Shown: positions 51,673-60,418, numbered from the stretch's first letter. The stretch: 64,000 nt of DNA from Methylotenera_A sp031373695 (GCA_031373695.1 JANMNC010000199.1:1-64000), one strand, 5' to 3'. Translations and numbers: made by a program. Notes: generated by a model from the letters alone, not told the origin.

Positions 51673-53401
51673 TACCTACAGCCTCTAATGCGGCCTCACG
51701 AATGGTGCGCATGCCGCTACGTTTTGCAGCTTCTTTTAGTTTGCGAATAGGCTCGCGCGCTACAATCATTTCACGCAACTCATCATTTAAGATAAGCAGC
51801 TCTGCCACCGCTTTACGGCCACGATAACCTGTGCCACGACAATGACCGCAGCCTTTAGCAAACTTAAATTGCATAGTGGCAGCCATGCTTGGGGTAATGC
51901 CAGAATCTTCTAGTAATTGCGCATCGGGTTGAACGTCTTCAGCGCAGTGAGGGCAAATGGCGCGAATTAAGCGCTGAGCCATAATGCCGTTCATAGCGGC
52001 TACAAAATTATAGGGATCTACCCCCATGTGCATAAAACGCCCAATCACATCTAGTACGCTATTGGCATGCACAGTAGTAAACACCAAATGCCCTGTTAAT
52101 GCTGCTTGTACAGCAATTTGTGCTGTTTCAGCATCCCTTATTTCACCCACCATAATTTTATCTGGGTCGTGACGTAAAATTGAGCGCAAACCGCGTGCAA
52201 AAGTAAGGCCTTTTTTTTCGTTCACTGGGATTTGCAATACCCCAGGCAGTTGATACTCAACCGGGTCTTCGATCGTGATAATTTTGTCGTGCCCAGTGTT
52301 AACTTCAGAAATAGCAGCATACAAAGATGTTGTTTTACCGCTGCCTGTGGGGCCAGTGACTAAAACCATGCCATAAGGCTCACTGGCTAATTTACGAAAT
52401 TGACTAATAATTTTGGCATCAAAACCTAATGCTTGCAGGCTTAATCCTTGCGCCTCATCAGACAGTGCTTTTCTGTCTAACACCCGCAGCACAGCATCTT
52501 CACCAAATACGCTGGGCATAATCGATACGCGAAAATCCACCTCGCGCCCTTGCACTATCACCTTAAAACGTCCATCTTGTGGAATGCGTCTCTCAGCAAT
52601 ATCAAGTTGAGCCATTACTTTAATGCGCGATATTGCTTGGTCGGCGTTGTCGCCTCCTTGTAAGCCACCGACGTTAGCCATCACACCATCAATGCGATAT
52701 TTAATCGCTAAACCTGTACCAGCACACTCAAGGTGAATATCACTTGCCCCTGTTTTTAAGGCATCGTAAAGTGTGGAATTAATTAGTTTAATAATAGGGT
52801 TAGTATCTTCGTTAATAGACTTTAACGATAAATGCGCTACTGCTTCATCGGTTTCTGTGTTGCTGCTGTGCGCAGCGCCCTGCAAGCCATCCATCGCACG
52901 CATGGTTTCTTCATGGCGCGCTAAATATGCGGCAATATCTGTGCTATGTGCCAGTTGCCAAGTAAATGGCTGCTTAATATATTCATTTGCCCAATCTTGT
53001 AGTGATTCGTTAAAAGGATCTGCAAATACTAAAATGAGTGAGGCTTTGCTTATTTGCGCATTACTTAATGCAGATTCAACAGATTGCTCATCACAATTTT
53101 CACTGGTATAAAAAGCTAAGCACTCTTTTTGCTGCGCAATAGAGAATGGAATAATGTCAAATGCGGCAGTTAATGCATTTAAATGCTTCATGCTGGCCGC
53201 AGAAAAATGCAATGCTGTGCTTAGCGCATCTATGAAATCTTCTTGATTAAATGTAGAAATTTCTTCTAACACAGCGATAGTTTTACGCTGTTGTTGTAAT
53301 GCTTGTGTTTTTGCCTGTTTGATTAACGCAGCACTTAGCGAATTTAGTTGTGGTTGACTGGCTATCAATTGAGTAACAGGTAGTTGAAGATGCGCATTCA
53401 T
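51623..53401 (-). CDS. gspE: Type II secretion ATPase GspE (MshE-type)
   Basis: The 592-residue protein has an N-terminal region like the MshEN/GspE N-domain (1-190). The ATPase follows with Walker A GPTGSGKTT at 350-358, an Asp box (TIEDPVEYQ), Walker B (IMVGEIRDAETA) and a His box (LTGHLVFTTVHAN). A tetracysteine zinc motif is formed by CPHC (483-486) and CGHC (518-521), a feature of GspE and of PilB/MshE proteins. It powers pseudopilus assembly at the inner membrane. Its start overlaps the gspF stop (TAATG). Confidence 0.93.
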   Translation of the reverse strand: MNAHLQLPVTQLIASQPQLNSLSAALIKQAKTQALQQQRKTIAVLEEISTFNQEDFIDALSTALHFSAASMKHLNALTAAFDIIPFSIAQQKECLAFYTSENCDEQSVESALSNAQISKASLILVFADPFNESLQDWANEYIKQPFTWQLAHSTDIAAYLARHEETMRAMDGLQGAAHSSNTETDEAVAHLSLKSINEDTNPIIKLINSTLYDALKTGASDIHLECAGTGLAIKYRIDGVMANVGGLQGGDNADQAISRIKVMAQLDIAERRIPQDGRFKVIVQGREVDFRVSIMPSVFGEDAVLRVLDRKALSDEAQGLSLQALGFDAKIISQFRKLASEPYGMVLVTGPTGSGKTTSLYAAISEVNTGHDKIITIEDPVEYQLPGVLQIPVNEKKGLTFARGLRSILRHDPDKIMVGEIRDAETAQIAVQAALTGHLVFTTVHANSVLDVIGRFMHMGVDPYNFVAAMNGIMAQRLIRAICPHCAEDVQPDAQLLEDSGITPSMAATMQFKFAKGCGHCRGTGYRGRKAVAELLILNDELREMIVAREPIRKLKEAAKRSGMRTIREAALEAVGNGVTTLQEINRVTFVA

Positions 53402-54591
53402 TATTGAATGTTCCCCGCTAACTCAAAAATTGGCATATAGAGCAATAGCACAACCACACCAATTACAAGCCCAATAAATAGCATAAGAATAGGCTCAAAA
53501 AGTCGGGTAAACCAATCTATCCAGCGCGATAATTCCTCGTCATAAAATGCAGCAATACGCTCCATCATATCGCCAATTTTTCCGCTACGCTCGCCCACAC
53601 GCAGCATGCGAATCGCTATTGGCGTGCTTAGCCCAGCTTGCTCCATTGCCACAGAAATAGTCTGGCCCTCATTAATTGCTGTAGTGGCTAGCTGCATATT
53701 GCCCTGCAGGCCCACGTCTAATAAACCAGATACCGATTGCATAGAGGCCAAGATAGGTGTGCCACCTTTTAACAACATACCTAATGTGCGGTAAAAACGT
53801 GCTAATTGATATGTGCGCAGACGCTTACCCAAAGCAGGTATGCGCCAAAAAAGCTGGCTTATCCACTTTCTAACCACTGGCCTTGTAAATGCATAAGCCA
53901 TCGCTATAACACCTAAGCCTAATGCCAATAAAAGCGCTTTACCATGGCTTTCTAAAAAAACGCCCCATGCCAACAAAACTTGTGACAAAAATGGTAAGTT
54001 TCCACCTGTGTCTTCGTAAATACGGCTGAATTTAGGCACCACAAAACCCAGTAAAAACATAATCACTAAGCCGCCTACCCCAAGCAACAAAATTGGATAG
54101 ATTGAGGCACTGACTATTTTCTTTTTTACTAAGCCCAATTGCTGCTCGTAGCTTACATAACGGGTTAATGCTTCTGCTAAATCACCTGTTTTTTCACTAG
54201 CACGCACTGTGGCTACATATAAAATTGGAAACGTGTTTGATTGCTGTGCTTGCAGCTCTAATGCCGCTGAAAAAGTTTGGCCTTGATAAAGTGATTGCAG
54301 TAGCGTATCTAGAACCTGCTTAATGTCTAAGCGCTGTTCTTTTTCGGCTAGCGTTTCAATAGCTTCTACCAAGTTAAGGCCAGCATCTAGCAAGGCCAGT
54401 AGCTCTTGACTAAACAGAGCTAGCGGAAACACTTGTTTTTTGCCTTTAAAAAAAGCTTGAGACAAAGCCTTTGCAGCAATTGGCGTGTAGCCTTTTGCTT
54501 TTACCAGCGCCATTGCGTCTTCTGCATGCATAGCCGATATGCTGAGAAGCACCATATCTCGCCCACGCACTGCTTTTACTTGAAACTGCAC
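53401..54591 (-). CDS. gspF: Type II secretion platform protein GspF
   Basis: The 396-residue protein has two repeated T2SSF domains (LFSQELLALLDAGLNLVEAIETLAEKE and LARFYRTLGMLLKGGTPILASMQSVSGLL) and about three membrane helices, including the C-terminal ILMLFIGLVIGVVVLLLYMPIFELAGNIQ. The last motif is characteristic of GspF/PilC. It probably rotates or nucleates pseudopilin assembly above the GspE hexamer. The start codon is GTG. The gap to gspG is 10 bp. Confidence 0.93.
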   Translation of the reverse strand: MQFQVKAVRGRDMVLLSISAMHAEDAMALVKAKGYTPIAAKALSQAFFKGKKQVFPLALFSQELLALLDAGLNLVEAIETLAEKEQRLDIKQVLDTLLQSLYQGQTFSAALELQAQQSNTFPILYVATVRASEKTGDLAEALTRYVSYEQQLGLVKKKIVSASIYPILLLGVGGLVIMFLLGFVVPKFSRIYEDTGGNLPFLSQVLLAWGVFLESHGKALLLALGLGVIAMAYAFTRPVVRKWISQLFWRIPALGKRLRTYQLARFYRTLGMLLKGGTPILASMQSVSGLLDVGLQGNMQLATTAINEGQTISVAMEQAGLSTPIAIRMLRVGERSGKIGDMMERIAAFYDEELSRWIDWFTRLFEPILMLFIGLVIGVVVLLLYMPIFELAGNIQ

Positions 54592-54601
54592 GGTTGGCTA
54601 A

Positions 54602-55039
54602 CTACCAGCTCACTACATCTTCAGATTCTTTATCGCCACCCAGCTGCGCATCTTTGCCGAAGGTATAAAGATCGAAATCACCATGCTCACCTGGCGATTT
54701 GTAAAGATAGGGTTTATCCCAGGGGTCGTTTGGAATATTTTTTTTAAGATAAGGCCCAGACCATTTAGATTCATTACCAGGGTTTTTATAAAGCGCTGCC
54801 AAGCCTTGCTCAGAGTTTGGATAGCTACCTGTATCAATACGATATTGGTCTAAGGCTTTACCAAGCGCATCTATTTGAGCTTTTGCTGTTTTGGTTTCAG
54901 ATTTACCAATTTGCTCAAAATACTTAGGCCCAACGTAGCCTGCTAATAAGCCTATAATCACCATAACCACCAACAGCTCTAGCAATGTAAAGCCTTGATT
55001 ATTTGTGTTAAATTGAATTTTTTTATTTATATTCAACAT
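54602..55039 (-). CDS. gspG: Major pseudopilin GspG
   Basis: The 145-residue product has a leader ending NNQG and a helix FTLLELLVVMVIIGLLAGYVGPKYF, with Glu at +5. The conserved GspG fold follows: AQIDALGKALDQYRIDTGSYPNSEQGLAAL, GPYLKKNIPNDPWDKPYLYKSPG and GDFDLYTFGKDAQLGG, which holds the calcium-binding loop residues. It is the first gene of the secretion operon. I chose the ATG at 55039; the longer frame begins with TTG at 55075. A palindrome lies 71 bp upstream. Confidence 0.93.
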   Translation of the reverse strand: MLNINKKIQFNTNNQGFTLLELLVVMVIIGLLAGYVGPKYFEQIGKSETKTAKAQIDALGKALDQYRIDTGSYPNSEQGLAALYKNPGNESKWSGPYLKKNIPNDPWDKPYLYKSPGEHGDFDLYTFGKDAQLGGDKESEDVVSW

Positions 55040-55109
55040 AAGTTTAACTGCACCAAAATTAAATTTAGATGACAATTTTAGTCAAACTTGTTTGCAATAA
55101 AATTGCAGA

Positions 55110-55131
55110 TTTGTGACACTTTTGTCACAAA
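55110..55131. promoter_or_regulatory. Palindrome upstream of the type II secretion operon
   Basis: Perfect 9-base arms (TTTGTGACA / TGTCACAAA) surround a 4-base spacer. It lies 71 bp before the gspG ATG, in the 162-bp gap between the secretion operon and the pyrophosphorylase gene, which is on the same strand. The arms resemble Crp half-sites (TGTGA/TCACA), but their spacing is eight bases, not six. It may be an operator of another regulator. On the minus strand no long T-tract follows, so a terminator is less likely. Confidence 0.5.
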
Positions 55132-55201
55132 GCAAGCCAGTTTAAAATTTTATAAATTATTTTTACATAGCCTAAACTGTCGGCTAAAAATTAAGCGCGA
55201 G

Positions 55202-56341
55202 TTAAATTCTTGCTTGCGCATAATTCATTGGATAAATAACTTTTTCGCGAGCGTCAGACCAAATCAACTCGCAATTATCATCATCTACGTGCACCATTCT
55301 GCCGTGTTTATCGACACAATATTCGCCACATACAATCATTTCTTCAAAGCTATAGTCTTGTCCAACACGCGTGTACTCAAATAAAACACTGCGCACCACA
55401 CGGCCACCACGCTGTACATGGCAGCCATCGCTAATCCAAGTAGGGCCGATTATTTCGGTACCTTTATCAATGCGCGCACCAGATCCAACATAAACGGGAC
55501 CAGTTATTTTGGTGTTTTCCCAATCTATATGTACATTTAAGCCTACCCAAACACCAGGTTTTATCTGCTTGCCAGGCATGTGCATTGCAGGCACTTCGCC
55601 TTGCATAACCTGCTGCATCACCTCCCAATAGTCTGAAACTAGGCCAATATCAATCCAATTAAATGCTTGATTGATGGCATAAAAAGCTAAGTTTTTTTCA
55701 ACTAATAATGGAAATAAGTCTGAGCCAATATCAAATGTACTACCAGTTGGTATTAAATTTAATGCCTCAGGCTCAAAAATATAAATGCCTGTGCTGGCAA
55801 GGTTTGAGCGTGCATCTGCTTGGCTTGGTTTTTCTTGAAATGAAATTATTTTGCCGTCATCGTCTGTTAGCACAATACCGTAGCCAGATACTTTATCCAT
55901 AGCCACCTGCTTGGCCACCAAGCTCACAAGTGCGCCTTTTTGTCTGTGCTCGGCTACTGCAGCAGTAATATCTAAATCTATAATGGCATCGCCACAAATA
56001 ACAATGGTTGTTTCATTAAAAAATCCGCCAAAATCTTGAATTTTGCGCATACCACCAGCAGACCCTACTGGGCTGGGAACAATCTGACCGTTGCTAATAT
56101 CACCTTCGAACGAGTAGCCAATTTGTATGCCAAAACGATGTCCATCACCAAAATATTGTTGAATTTTATCGTGTAAATAACTCACATTAACCATCACCTC
56201 GTTAATGTTATGTTTGGCTAAGTGCTCGATTAAATAAGCCATCACTGGTTTACCCAAAATAGGGATCATAGGTTTTGGTAGCTCATAAGTAAGCGGCCTA
56301 ACGCGGGTGCCCTTACCTGCAGCTAAAATCATCGCTTTCAT
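55202..56341 (-). CDS. Sugar-1-phosphate nucleotidylyltransferase (mannose/glucose type) with beta-helix domain
   Basis: The 379-residue enzyme begins MKAMILAAGKGTRVRPLTYELPKPMIPILGKPVMAYL, the pyrophosphorylase signature with the catalytic Arg and Lys. It continues with VICGDAIIDLD (metal-binding Asp) and FQEKPSQADA. The C-terminal third has hexapeptide-repeat turns (IKPGVWVGLNVHID, VYVGSGARIDKGTEIIGPTWISDGCHVQRGG). It makes an NDP-sugar, probably GDP-mannose or a hexose nucleotide, as a polysaccharide precursor. The ATG at 56341 has AAGG eight bases upstream. Specificity between GTP, UTP and dTTP is not decided by sequence reading. Confidence 0.85.
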   Translation of the reverse strand: MKAMILAAGKGTRVRPLTYELPKPMIPILGKPVMAYLIEHLAKHNINEVMVNVSYLHDKIQQYFGDGHRFGIQIGYSFEGDISNGQIVPSPVGSAGGMRKIQDFGGFFNETTIVICGDAIIDLDITAAVAEHRQKGALVSLVAKQVAMDKVSGYGIVLTDDDGKIISFQEKPSQADARSNLASTGIYIFEPEALNLIPTGSTFDIGSDLFPLLVEKNLAFYAINQAFNWIDIGLVSDYWEVMQQVMQGEVPAMHMPGKQIKPGVWVGLNVHIDWENTKITGPVYVGSGARIDKGTEIIGPTWISDGCHVQRGGRVVRSVLFEYTRVGQDYSFEEMIVCGEYCVDKHGRMVHVDDDNCELIWSDAREKVIYPMNYAQARI

Positions 56342-56424
56342 TGCTACTGCCTTCATTATTAACAGGCTAATACTATAAATTTTAATTATTAAGTATTGAT
56401 GACTAATTCAGCTTATTGCAATAA

Positions 56425-56448
56425 AAAAGCGGCTTTAAAGCCGCTTTT
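56425..56448 (-). terminator. Intrinsic terminator after PEP-CTERM gene
   Basis: A perfect palindrome has AAAAGCGGCTTT arms and a TTTT end on each strand. It lies 16 bp downstream of the PEP-CTERM stop codon. Confidence 0.85.
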
Positions 56449-56463
56449 AACTACCTGCATAAA

Positions 56464-57027
56464 TTAATTTTTACGGCGTCTTGTAAAACCAAGCAGCATC
56501 AAGCCTGCTAGCAACATGCCAGCAATTTCTGGCTCGGGTACTGGTGATACTGAATTACCAACACTGACGTTACTTAATGAAAATACCAAGTCATCGTAAT
56601 CTCTATCACCGCCGTTAAATATATCTTCGAAACCAATATTTAAAGATTGGCCAGACGTAACGTCATAAGCGGCGTGCATAAAATGATCGGGGTTTAAATT
56701 GGCAGTGCCAGTGTAATAGGCGAATCCAGTGGTATTAACAAACATAGTAAAGGCTAACTCTGTACCTGCTTGAAAACTGCCCAAAGAAAATTGGCTACCA
56801 GCAATAGCTGTTTGGTTATTAAGTATTTTTTCTGCATCGCCTTGCAAAAATAAATCATTTGAATAGGCAGCAGTTTTAGATAGAAAAGTTAAGATAACTT
56901 CACCAGCAGTAGCTACATAAAGCTTATCGGCTGATGGCGTAAATTGGTAAGGCCTTGGTTGAGCGGCCATTGCAGAACTTGAAATTGCCATTAATGCGGA
57001 TAATACAAAAAACTTAAATGTCTTCAC
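56464..57027 (-). CDS. PEP-CTERM protein with DUF4114-like segment
   Basis: The 187-residue protein starts at a GTG with AAGGAG upstream. It has a signal peptide ending SSAMA. Near residues 125-155 it contains GQSLNIGFEDIFNGGDRDYDDLVFSL, the acidic Asp-rich pattern of DUF4114, a probable calcium-binding module. The C-terminal sorting signal is VPEPEIAGMLLAGLMLLGFTRRRKN. It is a likely substrate of the exosortase. Two adjacent regulon palindromes lie 135 and 154 bp upstream of its start. Confidence 0.92.
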   Translation of the reverse strand: MKTFKFFVLSALMAISSSAMAAQPRPYQFTPSADKLYVATAGEVILTFLSKTAAYSNDLFLQGDAEKILNNQTAIAGSQFSLGSFQAGTELAFTMFVNTTGFAYYTGTANLNPDHFMHAAYDVTSGQSLNIGFEDIFNGGDRDYDDLVFSLSNVSVGNSVSPVPEPEIAGMLLAGLMLLGFTRRRKN

Positions 57028-57154
57028 TTTTATCTCCTTATAGAATTACTTTTTATATCTATATAAAAAGTTGTACCAAAAAATATTACTAAAATTTATA
57101 TCAAGCATTTTGTTCTTGCATCATGACAACATGATTTATTTTTTATTAAAAAAA

Positions 57155-57170
57155 TAGTCATAACGGACTA
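57155..57170. promoter_or_regulatory. Regulon palindrome upstream of DUF4114 PEP-CTERM gene (site 4)
   Basis: TAGTCATAACGGACTA matches the core at 14 of 16 positions, and its right arm is perfect. It is centred 135 bp before the PEP-CTERM start codon. Confidence 0.65.
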
Positions 57171-57171
57171 G

Positions 57172-57191
57172 ATTAGCCCAAATGGGCTAAT
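57172..57191. promoter_or_regulatory. Adjacent variant palindrome (site 5)
   Basis: Perfect 9-base arms lie around a central AA. Its core TAGCCCAAATGGGCTA shares the TAG-CC-AA-GG-CTA frame with the regulon motif. Centres of sites 4 and 5 are 19 bp apart, consistent with side-by-side binding of two dimers. Confidence 0.6.
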
Positions 57192-57282
57192 TGGTTAGTG
57201 CTGTATAAATAGGATTAATTACCCAGAAAATTTGTGAAGGTTTGCTATTGAAGCTAATTTATCTAACTAGCAAGCTTAAAGT

Positions 57283-58677
57283 TTAATAAGCTTTAGAGTC
57301 TTTGAATACAAGAGTAATGGTTTTAAGAATAATATTAATATCAAGAGAAAGTGACCATTTTTTTAAATAGTCCAAATCGTAATCAATACGGGCTTTCATG
57401 CTTTCTACCGTTTTGGTCTCACCTCTGAAACCATTAACTTGTGCCCATCCGGTAATACCTGGCTTTACCTTATGGCGAATCATGTAGCCTTTAATAAGCT
57501 TGCGGTACATTTCATTATGCGTAACTGCATGTGGCCTTGGCCCCACTACGCTCATTCTACCTTGCAGCACATTAATAAATTGAGGCAGCTCATCCAATGA
57601 AGTTTTACGTATAAATTGGCCAAATCGCGTGACTCTTTTATCGTTAAGTGTTGCTTGAGTAACGGTGGCACCGTTTTCGGCAACTGTCATTGATCTAAAT
57701 TTATATACAATAATTTCTTGACCATCTAAACCATAACGGCGCTGATTAAATAGAATTGGGCCTGACGAGCTTAGCTTTACACCAAGCGCCACCACAATTA
57801 GAAGTGGAGAAATTAAACATAAAAGCACGCTGGCTATCACAATATCGCTGGCCCTTTTTACAAAACCATTAAAGCCTGTAAATGGTGTTTCACATACGGC
57901 AACTACAGGCATGCCATCAATTTCGTCAATTCTTCCTTGTATCAAATCGGCCATAAAAAAATCGGGCACAAAGTAAATAGAAGCAGTGGTATCTTTCAAA
58001 TCGTCTAGTAAAGACATAATTTGGGCATGCATAGAAGGCGGCAGTGTGATGTATATAATATCAATTGCTTTTAATCTTACGAAATCTGCTAATTGTTGAA
58101 TATTGCCTGTTAACACGATGTTGCTTGACGATGAAAGTTCTGATTTTTGAATACTCAAATCATCAAAAAACCCTTTTAACTCGATAGCTAACTCAGTATC
58201 CGTTTCGATTCTATTTTTAAGTTGTTGACCCAACTCGTTCAATCCAACAATTACAGCAGTTTTTTTAACCTGCGCGATATAGTGCTGACTAGATAAATAT
58301 TGGCTTATAGACCAATGTGCAGCAACAAGTGTGACAGGTGTAATGAGCACCCAAGCCAATATTACTTGCTGTGAGAATATGTGTAGGTATGAGGTGGCGT
58401 AACCAAAAAAAAGCAATATAGCCACAATTAAAAACCACTGGCTAAATGTTGCCAAGGTGTCTTTGCTGATGCTTTTTGTGTTAACCCAAGAACCAGGAAA
58501 GCTGAGCGTGAATACTAAAATTGACAGCAAAATATAATGCGAACTTAGTTTTCTTTCGGCACACATCACCAAGCAAAAAAGTATGGCTATCATTAATACT
58601 GGATCTACAAGTATTTTAATGAGCTTATTGAAGTTTAATGCTTTATTAAAACTGAATTGCTGCTGAAATCTCACCAT
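57283..58677 (-). CDS. epsB: EpsB, undecaprenyl-phosphate sugar-1-phosphate transferase
   Basis: This 464-residue membrane protein has four or five N-terminal helices, a CoA-binding-like central domain (KKTAVIVGLNELGQQLKNRIE), and a C-terminal catalytic bacterial-sugar-transferase domain. The latter contains KRASDIVIASVLLCLISPLLIVVALGVKLSSSGPILFNQRRYG, FRSMTV, KTSLDELPQFINVLQGRMSVVGPRPH and KPGITGWAQVNGFRGET. It transfers a sugar phosphate, usually glucose, to undecaprenyl phosphate and so begins each repeat unit. In other exosortase B loci this gene starts the eps cluster; here it lies about 37 kb from epsD with the secretion loci between. Confidence 0.93.
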   Translation of the reverse strand: MVRFQQQFSFNKALNFNKLIKILVDPVLMIAILFCLVMCAERKLSSHYILLSILVFTLSFPGSWVNTKSISKDTLATFSQWFLIVAILLFFGYATSYLHIFSQQVILAWVLITPVTLVAAHWSISQYLSSQHYIAQVKKTAVIVGLNELGQQLKNRIETDTELAIELKGFFDDLSIQKSELSSSSNIVLTGNIQQLADFVRLKAIDIIYITLPPSMHAQIMSLLDDLKDTTASIYFVPDFFMADLIQGRIDEIDGMPVVAVCETPFTGFNGFVKRASDIVIASVLLCLISPLLIVVALGVKLSSSGPILFNQRRYGLDGQEIIVYKFRSMTVAENGATVTQATLNDKRVTRFGQFIRKTSLDELPQFINVLQGRMSVVGPRPHAVTHNEMYRKLIKGYMIRHKVKPGITGWAQVNGFRGETKTVESMKARIDYDLDYLKKWSLSLDINIILKTITLVFKDSKAY

Positions 58678-58728
58678 GAAAATTGAACAATCTGGCAGTA
58701 TGGTATTTGATATTAGATAATTAATATG

Positions 58729-58748
58729 ACATAGAGATGTATCTATGT
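58729..58748. promoter_or_regulatory. Inverted repeat upstream of epsB
   Basis: Perfect 7-base arms ACATAGA / TCTATGT have a 6-base spacer, 52 bp before the epsB start codon. The outer ACATAG/CTATGT matches the outer bases of site 3, but the interior differs, so I do not count it as the same motif. Confidence 0.4.
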
Positions 58749-58778
58749 GATTTGATGCGAAACTATTTACTAAAAATA

Positions 58779-60137
58779 TTATTGAAAAATACTGTAGTAC
58801 TCTTTGTAAGTTTTTTCAGCAATGCGCTTCCAGTTATAGTGGCTGCTTATCCACGCTCTTAAATACATGCGTGTTTCTAATGTAGCGGGTTGGCTAATAT
58901 TTTCTGATAATAACTGTGAAAGTTTATCTACATTACCAAGCTCAAAATAACAGCTTGAATTAAGCCCTAGCTCAAGATTAGCAGGTATATCACTAGCAAT
59001 TACTGGCAGGCCATAGCTTAGTGCTTCTAACAACGAAATTGACAAGCCTTCGTGTGATGAAGGCAATACAAACAATGCTGCGTGTGTATACAAGCTGCGC
59101 AAAGTGTCACCTGTCTGAAAACCCGTTAGTACAATATTAGGGTTATCTGCCGCAGATTTCATTAATGCTTGCAAGTAATCGTCGGGGTGATCTGATGAAC
59201 CCACTAAGACTAATTTAACATCTGACAAACTAGCCTGATTAAATGCTTTAATTAAATCTAGATGGCGCTTTTCTGGAACCAAACGGCTTACCAACAAAAT
59301 ATACTTATTTTTTATTAGGCCAAACTGCTCAAGGTGCGATTCAGAAACATTAAGGTTAGGCAGCACTACACCGTTATGAATAAGCTCGGCATGCATTGTA
59401 TGTTTGCGTACCACCATGTCACGTATCACGTTTGAAATAACAATTCGGCTATTTGAAAAGCGCATACCAACCCACTCGCCAAGCAGCAGCATATTACGCG
59501 CTAAGCCACCCCATTTTTGCCTGTTGTAATCTGGCCCATGATGCGTTACAACCACTTTCAAACCTAGCAATCTAGCCAATGGTGTCATTAAAGCTGGGCC
59601 AATAGCGTGTATATGTAGAATGTCTGGGCGTTTAATTGCAGCATAAAGTACGCCTAAAAATGTATGTACTAACGTCTCTAAACCTTTAGATTTTGGTGCC
59701 CATAGCTTGGTAAATTTTACGCCATTCCATTGCTTGCCTGTGCTTGCTTTTTGGTAGTTAGAGCGTACTAGCACTTCTAAATCGCAACCTAACCCTACTA
59801 ACAATGGCGACAAATGTTCAGCGTGTGTTTCTACACCGCCTTGCACATTTGGAAACCCACGTAGGCCTAGCATCATGACGCGAATTGGTCTTTTTATTGC
59901 AACCTTATCATTTGCCCAAGCAGTATCGTAATTTAGGGGGTTACTAAAGCTGGTATTTGTTATAAATGCTTTAGTGGGTTGCAAATCTAGCGCGCTTATA
60001 TTTAGTTCATTGGCATTTACTGTATTAAGGTAATCAGAATATTGATTGTTTGGCGCAAAGCTTGAATATTTTACAAAGCTTAAATACTCAGCAAAGAAGG
60101 TCTCTGCGGTTTTAAACAATTTTGCAAAAATATTCAC
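58779..60137 (-). CDS. Glycosyltransferase, GT4 family
   Basis: The protein has about 452 residues from the GTG at 60137, which has AAGGAG upstream. An N-terminal extension of about 85 residues without clear homology precedes a full GT-B enzyme: VMMLGLRGFPNVQGGVETHAEHL, LIHNGVVLPNLNV, ILLVSRLVPEKRHLDLIKAF, NIVLTGFQTGDTL, and SSHEGLSISLLEALSYGLPVIAS with the Glu-x7-Glu motif. It probably extends the first sugar laid down by EpsB, the next gene, 101 bp downstream. A perfect regulon palindrome lies about 106 bp upstream of the start. Confidence 0.87.
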   Translation of the reverse strand: MNIFAKLFKTAETFFAEYLSFVKYSSFAPNNQYSDYLNTVNANELNISALDLQPTKAFITNTSFSNPLNYDTAWANDKVAIKRPIRVMMLGLRGFPNVQGGVETHAEHLSPLLVGLGCDLEVLVRSNYQKASTGKQWNGVKFTKLWAPKSKGLETLVHTFLGVLYAAIKRPDILHIHAIGPALMTPLARLLGLKVVVTHHGPDYNRQKWGGLARNMLLLGEWVGMRFSNSRIVISNVIRDMVVRKHTMHAELIHNGVVLPNLNVSESHLEQFGLIKNKYILLVSRLVPEKRHLDLIKAFNQASLSDVKLVLVGSSDHPDDYLQALMKSAADNPNIVLTGFQTGDTLRSLYTHAALFVLPSSHEGLSISLLEALSYGLPVIASDIPANLELGLNSSCYFELGNVDKLSQLLSENISQPATLETRMYLRAWISSHYNWKRIAEKTYKEYYSIFQ

Positions 60138-60229
60138 GTAATTCACTCCTTTTTTACCATTTAACAACGTTGGTATACACAGCGTTAGAATGACTGTGCG
60201 AGGTTGCATCTGTGTGAATAAAAGTTGAG

Positions 60230-60257
60230 TTTATATAGTCCGAACGGACTATATAAA
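60230..60257. promoter_or_regulatory. Longest perfect regulon palindrome (site 6)
   Basis: The core TAGTCCGAACGGACTA (60236-60251) is embedded in perfect 13-base arms around AA, 28 bp in all. It lies in the 281-bp divergent region between the glycosyltransferase (106 bp from its start) and the small ORF (about 175 bp from its start). The 16-base core is identical to site 3. Confidence 0.8.
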
Positions 60258-60418
60258 TATAAGCCGACCAATTATTAATTAGCCATCAATTAGCGACTTG
60301 TTTTTAGTTGCTAGTAGTCACGCTTTGTAACACCCTCTTAACCTAATTGACACATTAATAAAATCAAACTGCAATATTTATGCGGCAAACTAATCATTAT
60401 TGCTAAAGGATATTAAAG

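Noticed and set aside
55110..55131. Crp-binding site
   Set aside because: The TGTGA/TCACA blocks are spaced by eight bases, not six, so it was listed only as a palindrome.
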